From: SURF-32 sp964648365
GTDB lineage: Bacteria; Planctomycetota; Phycisphaerae; UBA1845
DNA: 17,715 nucleotides
NCBI GenBank assembly: GCA_964648365.1
Contig: CAZYLK010000131.1
Location: 1 to 17,715 of the forward strand
Direction of reading: 5' to 3'
How positions within the stretch are numbered: the first letter of the stretch is position 1; the number at the start of each line of letters is the position of its first letter. Made by a program: the position numbers and the translations under genes. Positions 13,327-17,715 of this stretch are shown one piece after another. Under the pieces are notes generated by a model that saw only the letters and a program-made list of their open reading frames with translations, was not told the DNA's origin and ran no database searches.

Positions 13327-14252
13327 TTCGCTCCCCTCGTCAGCAGCACAAACACGTCCTCCAGGCTTGGTGCGATCGGGCGGTACGAGGCCGACGCATC
13401 GTTCGGGGCGGCGCGTTCGAGGAACGTCTGCGGCGGTATGGATTCTTCCACCAGCACGTGCAGGCGGTCGCCGAACAGGGTTACGTCGCGGACTTCCGGC
13501 AGGTCGCGGGCGGCCAGCATGGCGGCCGGGGCGTTGGCGCAGGTGACTTCCCAGCGAGCGGTGCCGGTTGGCGTAACCTCGGGGCGGCCTTTCAGGTCGT
13601 CGGGCCTGCCGATGGCGATCAGCTTGGACAGGTAGATGTAGCCGACCAGCGTGCAGCGCTCCGCCTCGTCCATGTAGTGCGTCGTGACCAGCAGCGTCAC
13701 GCCGCGGCCGGAGAGTTCGAACAGCAGATCCCACAGACTCCGCCGCGCGACCGGGTCGATGCCGGCGGTGGGCTCGTCGAGGAAGAGCACGTCCGGCTCG
13801 TGGACCAGGGCGCAGGCCAGCGCCAGCCGCTGCTTCCACCCACCGGAAAGCTGCCCGGCCAGCCGGTCGCGGTACGGGCCGATCTGCGTCAGTTCCACCA
13901 CGGCCCGCTCCCGCGCGGCGATGTCGGCCACGCCGTAGATGCGGGCGTAGAAGTGGATGTTCTCGATGGCGGTCAGGTCAGGATAGAGGCTGAACTTCTG
14001 CGACATGTAGCCGATGCGGCGCTTGACGCGCTCCGGGTCTTCGCGAACGTCGACGCCGAGCACGGCGCCAGTGCCTTCGCTGGGTTTGAGCACGCCGCAG
14101 AGCATGCGGATGATCGTGGACTTGCCCGAGCCGTTGGGCCCGAGCAGGCCGAAGATGCCGGCCCGCGGCACGCTGAAGCTGACGTCGCGCACGGCCGTGA
14201 AGCTGCCGAAGCGGCGCGTCAGGCCCTTCGCCTCGATCACGCCGGTGCTCAT
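13305..14252 (-). CDS. ABC transporter ATP-binding protein (YbhF-like, single domain)
   Basis: A 315-residue ATPase that powers the exporter with the adjacent permease. It has Walker A GPNGSGKST (38-46), Q-loop Gln85, signature LSGGWKQ (135-141), Walker B VLFLDEP (155-161) and switch His192. A C-terminal extension of about 100 residues, common in CcmA/YbhF-type ATPases, ends in the usual PSLEDVFVLLT element. The final residues GIANVE come from repeat DNA. The ATG overlaps the stop of the fusion-protein gene as ATGA (14249-14252), showing translational coupling. E. coli YbhF has two ATPase domains in one chain; here there is one, so a homodimer is expected. Confidence 0.94.
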   Translation of the reverse strand: MSTGVIEAKGLTRRFGSFTAVRDVSFSVPRAGIFGLLGPNGSGKSTIIRMLCGVLKPSEGTGAVLGVDVREDPERVKRRIGYMSQKFSLYPDLTAIENIHFYARIYGVADIAARERAVVELTQIGPYRDRLAGQLSGGWKQRLALACALVHEPDVLFLDEPTAGIDPVARRSLWDLLFELSGRGVTLLVTTHYMDEAERCTLVGYIYLSKLIAIGRPDDLKGRPEVTPTGTARWEVTCANAPAAMLAARDLPEVRDVTLFGDRLHVLVEESIPPQTFLERAAPNDASASYRPIAPSLEDVFVLLTRGAKGIANVE

Positions 14253-15385
14253 GGAGCACTCGCCTCGCCGAGCAGCACATCGGCCATCATGCCGACCGCC
14301 AGGCGATCGCGCCCGTCGTCGATGGCGAGCTTGATGCGGAACACCTGCTTGCTGCGCTCCTCGGGCGTCTGCACGTTGCGCGGCGTGAACTCCGCATCGT
14401 GCGAGATGTAGGTCACGCGGCCGGTGAAGCGCTCTTCCGGGAATCCGTCGACGACGAAGGGAACCTGTGCATTGAGCGCGATGTCTCCCAGCCGCGATTC
14501 GGGCACGTAGGCGCGAAGCCACATGGAGGATTCGTCGAGCAGGGCGACGGTCGGCGCGTTGGCGGTGACGAGGTCGCCGGGTTGCAGGTCGATGGCTTCG
14601 ACGCGGCAGTCGCAGGGCGAGGTGATCGTCAGTTCGGCGACCCGGACTTCGATCGTGTCGACGACCGCGGCGGCGGCGGCGACTTTCGCCTCGGCCTGAG
14701 CACGATCCTCGGCGCGGTAGCCTTCCTGCATCAGCCTCAGGGACGCCTCGGCCTCGTCGAGCGCCGCTTGCGCTTCGGCGATGTCCTCTTCGCGGCTGCC
14801 TTCCTCCAGCAGCGCCAGCTCTTCGCTCGCTGCGGATTCGGCCGCCTGGGCTGACTTCAACGCCCGCACCGCCCGGTCGTATTCAACTCGGGCCGCGTCC
14901 TCCTGCTGGATGAGTTTCTGGTAGCGCTGGTACTCGGATTCAGCCAGTTCGCGATCGGCGACGGCCATGTTCAACCGCTGGCGGGCCACGCCGATCTCCC
15001 GCGCCCGCGGACCGGCCTCCAGCCGGGCCAGGACCGCGGCGGCTCGATCACGCGCGGCCGTCGCCTGCGCGATCTCCTGCGGACGATAGCCGGCCTTGAG
15101 CCAGTCGCGCTCCGCCTCGGCGGCGGCGAGATGGCCCCGCGCCTCCGCCAGTTGAGCTTCAAGATCGAACGGCTCGAGCCGGAAGAGCGGATCGCCGGGC
15201 TGGACGCGCTGCCCCTCGCGCACGATGACCTCGGCGCAGCGACCGCCGACGCGCGAGCCGACCCGTACCTCGTCTGCTTCGATGAGGCCGGACACGATGA
15301 ACGGCACCGCGCGAAGTTGTGTCCACGCAAGCCAGCCGACAATCGCGGCGGCGACGAGCAGGACGATCGGAATCATCCGGTTCAT
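14249..15385 (-). CDS. HlyD/YbhG-type membrane fusion protein
   Basis: A 378-residue periplasmic adaptor that links the inner-membrane transporter to an outer-membrane channel. Residues 4-21 are the membrane anchor. The first half of the lipoyl domain lies at about 30-72 (ADEVRVGSRVGGR...VQPGDPLF) and a long Ala/Glu-rich alpha-hairpin at about 73-240. The second lipoyl half (ITSPCDCRVEAI...PGDLV) and a beta-barrel domain follow to the end. The hairpin contains four internal copies of a (L/M)xxGxRxxxI/RxxA motif (KAGYRPQEI, EAGPRAREI, EEGSREEDI, QEGYRAEDR), typical of the YbhG branch. It starts the operon; its stop overlaps the ATPase start. No ribosome site precedes the ATG, and the predicted promoter leaves almost no leader. 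An ATG three codons in is an alternative. Confidence 0.93.
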   Translation of the reverse strand: MNRMIPIVLLVAAAIVGWLAWTQLRAVPFIVSGLIEADEVRVGSRVGGRCAEVIVREGQRVQPGDPLFRLEPFDLEAQLAEARGHLAAAEAERDWLKAGYRPQEIAQATAARDRAAAVLARLEAGPRAREIGVARQRLNMAVADRELAESEYQRYQKLIQQEDAARVEYDRAVRALKSAQAAESAASEELALLEEGSREEDIAEAQAALDEAEASLRLMQEGYRAEDRAQAEAKVAAAAAVVDTIEVRVAELTITSPCDCRVEAIDLQPGDLVTANAPTVALLDESSMWLRAYVPESRLGDIALNAQVPFVVDGFPEERFTGRVTYISHDAEFTPRNVQTPEERSKQVFRIKLAIDDGRDRLAVGMMADVLLGEASAP

Positions 15386-15393
15386 GGGCTATG

Positions 15394-15422
15394 GATATGT
15401 CCGCGCGCGATGCGAAAGTCAA
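15394..15422 (-). promoter_or_regulatory. candidate promoter of the ABC exporter operon
   Basis: On the minus strand TTGACT (15422-15417, five of six) and CATATC (15399-15394, three of six) are 17 bases apart. The predicted transcript start, near 15387, lies at the fusion-protein ATG (15385), so the mRNA could be leaderless or start at the ATG at 15376. Confidence 0.38.
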
Positions 15423-15456
15423 CAGCGGCTGACGGCAACGCGGCGCGAGAAGGCGC

Positions 15457-17334
15457 TCAGGCGTCGTCTTCCCTCGAGGACTTCGCGACGTTGCGCAACA
15501 GTCCCGCTTCAGCCGCCATCCACACGACGAAGCGCCCCACCGGCGTCAGGCGGGCGCGGGCGTCCTGAATCTGGCGGGCGAGGGTAACGCGGTCGGTGAT
15601 GAGGCCGTCGACGCCGCGACTTAGCATGATCCACATCTGCACGGGGTCGTTAATGGTCCAGGCGTACACCTTCATGCCCCGGCGGTGCGCCCGGCGGACC
15701 AGCGACATCGAGACGCCGTCGGCCGCCAGCGCGAGGAAGTCGACGTCGAGCTGCGTGAGGTCGCCGATCGCAACCGCGTTGAGCAACCCGTACGTCCACC
15801 CCGGCCGCAGGGCGGCCGTCTTGCGGACGCCATCGTATTTGAGCGACATGACCACGATGTTCGACGTCATGCCGGCCTCTTCGACCAGCTCAACGACCTT
15901 CGATTCCAGCGACCGGTCCTGGCCGTAGTATTTCAACTCGATGAACAGGCCCGATCGCCCCTTCACCCGTCCGAGGATCTCGCGCAGCGTCGATACGCGC
16001 TGATCCGCGAACGTCGGCGCGAAAAATGAGCCGACGTCGAGCCGCTTGAGGTCCGCGTCGGCCGCTTCGTGAATTCCCAGGGGCGAGCCTGCGAGGCGCA
16101 TGAAGTCGCGATCGTGAAACACGACGACGCTTCCGTCCGCGGCTTCCTGGACATCGAGTTCGATCCAGACGGCGCCGTCGGCGATGCCGCGCTCGAAGGC
16201 GGCGATCGTGTTCTCCGGCGCTGCGGCCGCCCCGCCGCGGTGGGCAATGATCAGCGTCTGCTCTGGCCGGTCGAGCGTTCGCGCGAACCAGTAGACGCCT
16301 CCCGCCGTAAGCAGCAGCGCGGCCGCGGTCGCGGCCAGCGTGCCCTTGCCGGGCAGCACGCGACTCGTCCCGTCGTCGAGTTCGCCAGCCGTCAAAAGGT
16401 CGGTTGGCGGCGATGCGGCGCCGACCATCTCGCGATGCAGCCGTACCACGAAGAGTGGAAAGAGCGTCGTTGCGCAGACGAGAATGACCAGGTGCATCAG
16501 CCCGCCAACGATGAGCAGCGCCGACAGTCCCGCCAGAACGGTCGTCGAGACGGCGCTGCCGCGGGGGATGAGCAGGCCGGCCGCGGCCGCGGCCGCGACG
16601 TTGACGAGCAACGAGACCAGCAGCGGCGCGGCGACCCACGCGATGAGCCAGCCCACCGCGCGGCGGCGCTCGCCGGACATCGCTTTTTCGCTGGCAATCA
16701 CGGCCGCGCGGCTGCTGAACCCGTCGAAGAGCACCATCGGCAGCGCCAGCAGCCAGCCGGCGATTCGTGAGGCCATCCAGACCGCCATCACGATAACCAG
16801 CATCGCCGCTATCACCGCCGCGATCCGGAATTCAGGCGGGCGCTCGGCGAGGTAGTAGTTGATGTCGTGCTCACGGGTACCGAGCCAGGACGCCGCCGCG
16901 ATCGCCGCCACAAACGGCAGCGCGATGAGCAGCAGGCGCACGACCACGAACGAGGCAAGCCTGGAAAGCGCCGGCAGCCGCCGCGACGCGAAGGTCATGG
17001 CCGACCGCCAGGTCACGCGGCGGTTATCGAGACAGCCATATCCGATGACCATCAACTGGCCGATCTCGGCGAAGAAGATGCACAGAGAAATGGTGCAGAC
17101 AACCACCAGCGCCAGCAGCCCGATGGGGTGCAGGAGGAACGCCGCGATGGCTGCGTCCGTCAGCACGCCGCCGGCTGTCGTGTTGAGGAACAGCTTCAGC
17201 AACAGGCCCACGACGGGAGTCAGGATCACCAGGCCGAGAACCCGAGCCGCCAGGTCGGCCGCGACCATCTGCGGCCAGACGCGTCGAAGGTCGCGGAGCG
17301 ATTCAAGAAGGATGGCTCTGGCTGACGTCTTCAT
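15457..17334 (-). CDS. membrane-anchored glycerophosphodiester phosphodiesterase
   Basis: A 625-residue protein in two parts. Residues 1-350 are a polytopic membrane domain with about seven hydrophobic segments (for example 30-50, 65-98, 128-150, 170-200, 228-256, 264-297, 334-350). This resembles the GPDPase membrane domain found in fused enzymes. Residues 360-595 are a GDPD TIM-barrel: His365-Arg366 (AHRGG), APENT, Glu392 and Asp394 (IELDV), general acid His407 (FHDRD) and Glu466-Lys468 (IELK) are all present, so hydrolysis of glycerophosphodiesters to glycerol 3-phosphate and an alcohol is expected. GAGGAG just upstream fixes the ATG at 17334; the longer frame upstream is read from an extragenic hairpin. 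Its end is 71 bases from the ABC operon on the same strand. Confidence 0.93.
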   Translation of the reverse strand: MKTSARAILLESLRDLRRVWPQMVAADLAARVLGLVILTPVVGLLLKLFLNTTAGGVLTDAAIAAFLLHPIGLLALVVVCTISLCIFFAEIGQLMVIGYGCLDNRRVTWRSAMTFASRRLPALSRLASFVVVRLLLIALPFVAAIAAASWLGTREHDINYYLAERPPEFRIAAVIAAMLVIVMAVWMASRIAGWLLALPMVLFDGFSSRAAVIASEKAMSGERRRAVGWLIAWVAAPLLVSLLVNVAAAAAAGLLIPRGSAVSTTVLAGLSALLIVGGLMHLVILVCATTLFPLFVVRLHREMVGAASPPTDLLTAGELDDGTSRVLPGKGTLAATAAALLLTAGGVYWFARTLDRPEQTLIIAHRGGAAAAPENTIAAFERGIADGAVWIELDVQEAADGSVVVFHDRDFMRLAGSPLGIHEAADADLKRLDVGSFFAPTFADQRVSTLREILGRVKGRSGLFIELKYYGQDRSLESKVVELVEEAGMTSNIVVMSLKYDGVRKTAALRPGWTYGLLNAVAIGDLTQLDVDFLALAADGVSMSLVRRAHRRGMKVYAWTINDPVQMWIMLSRGVDGLITDRVTLARQIQDARARLTPVGRFVVWMAAEAGLLRNVAKSSREDDA

Positions 17335-17487
17335 GTACTCCTCGCGCCGCAACGCAGGCCGGATCGCTCGCCGGCGGCCGGCCGATGTCTTCGCCTCATC
17401 TGCAGGCAAGGCGGCATTGCCGGCGCTGGGCATGATCCTTCCGGGGCGGGGAGATGTCCACGACGGGCGCATGTCAGAATCAGCGGG

Positions 17488-17685
17488 CGGGTGGCATGGG
17501 TGGTACGGTCTCGTCTTCGAGGCCGTGGCGAAGCGCGAGCCCTCACATCCGCGACTTCCACTTGCCCGCCCCAGAACCCTGCCACGCGAAATCGTGAAGC
17601 ATGCCAACGTCGCTGGGATACCCGAGAATGCGGGGTGTGATATCACTCCTGCCCGAACGTCCACGGCCTCGAAGACGAGACCGTG
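17488..17685. repeat. second inverted pair of CACGGTCTCG hairpins
   Basis: The 24-base hairpin found at 84-107 recurs at 17504-17527 (plus orientation, first base T) and at 17662-17685 (opposite orientation), giving an inverted pair about 130 bases apart. The GGGTGG flank seen at the left edge is also present at 17490. The 17335-17715 stretch shows no convincing gene. It also ends in a small TCGGG-GCGT-CCCGA hairpin (17699-17712). The GDPD promoter should lie in the first part, but no clear boxes are seen. Confidence 0.65.
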
Positions 17686-17715
17686 AAGATAAATGAAGTC
17701 GGGGCGTCCCGATAG

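Noticed and set aside
13275..14411. A 378-codon open frame on the plus strand
   Set aside because: It is antisense to the ABC ATPase, whose Walker A, signature and Walker B motifs are intact.
17335..17664. N-terminal extension of the phosphodiesterase to 17664
   Set aside because: The extra 110 codons are read from the extragenic hairpin region; the ATG at 17334 has GAGGAG and opens directly into the membrane domain.

Overview
The window is GC-rich, gene-dense bacterial chromosome (about 70% GC in a hand-counted line of the ABC operon). It is most likely from a planctomycete, of Phycisphaerae or related type. The signs are a prepilin-type protein with an H-x9-DG tail, several small membrane proteins ending in a CPxCGYxLxGL...CPECG zinc ribbon, an RHS/dockerin-like fragment, secreted SBBP-type beta-propellers, and many short palindromic extragenic repeats. 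This placement is inferred from gene style; there is no rRNA or marker gene to prove it.

Layout. 1-423: extragenic repeats, including a 37-bp inverted repeat. 424-4699 (minus strand): a diheme cytochrome-like protein built from a duplicated heme plus EF-hand module, followed by two paralogous secreted beta-propellers that share a six-cysteine C-terminal domain. 4805-4877: tRNA-Phe(GAA) on the plus strand with its own promoter. 4992-5972 (minus): a prepilin-like protein. 6256-6672 (plus): a cupredoxin. 6831-7050: a structured leader or small RNA with a convincing intrinsic terminator, just ahead of a pyrK-like gene (7051-7980). 8207-8950: a zinc-ribbon membrane protein whose stop codon lies in a 44-bp repeat array. 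8951-9616: no gene, two repeat arrays. 9617-11811: a truncated RHS/dockerin-like ORF, then a lower-GC trio (zinc-ribbon membrane protein, lipoprotein, zinc-ribbon membrane protein). 11994-15385 (minus): an ABC export operon (membrane fusion protein, ATPase, ABC-2 permease) with a heptad-repeat inverted repeat between the ATPase and the permease. 15457-17334 (minus): a membrane-anchored glycerophosphodiester phosphodiesterase. 17335-17715: more extragenic hairpins.

How the parts work together. The fusion protein, ATPase and permease form one exporter of the YbhG/YbhF/YbhS type. The cytochrome and propellers are all predicted to be exported and may act together at the envelope, but no substrate can be read from the sequence. 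The strongest candidates for something undescribed are the pyrK leader RNA, the duplicated heme/EF-hand protein with its propeller neighbours, the shared six-cysteine domain, and several places where repeat DNA supplies gene ends or sits inside an operon.
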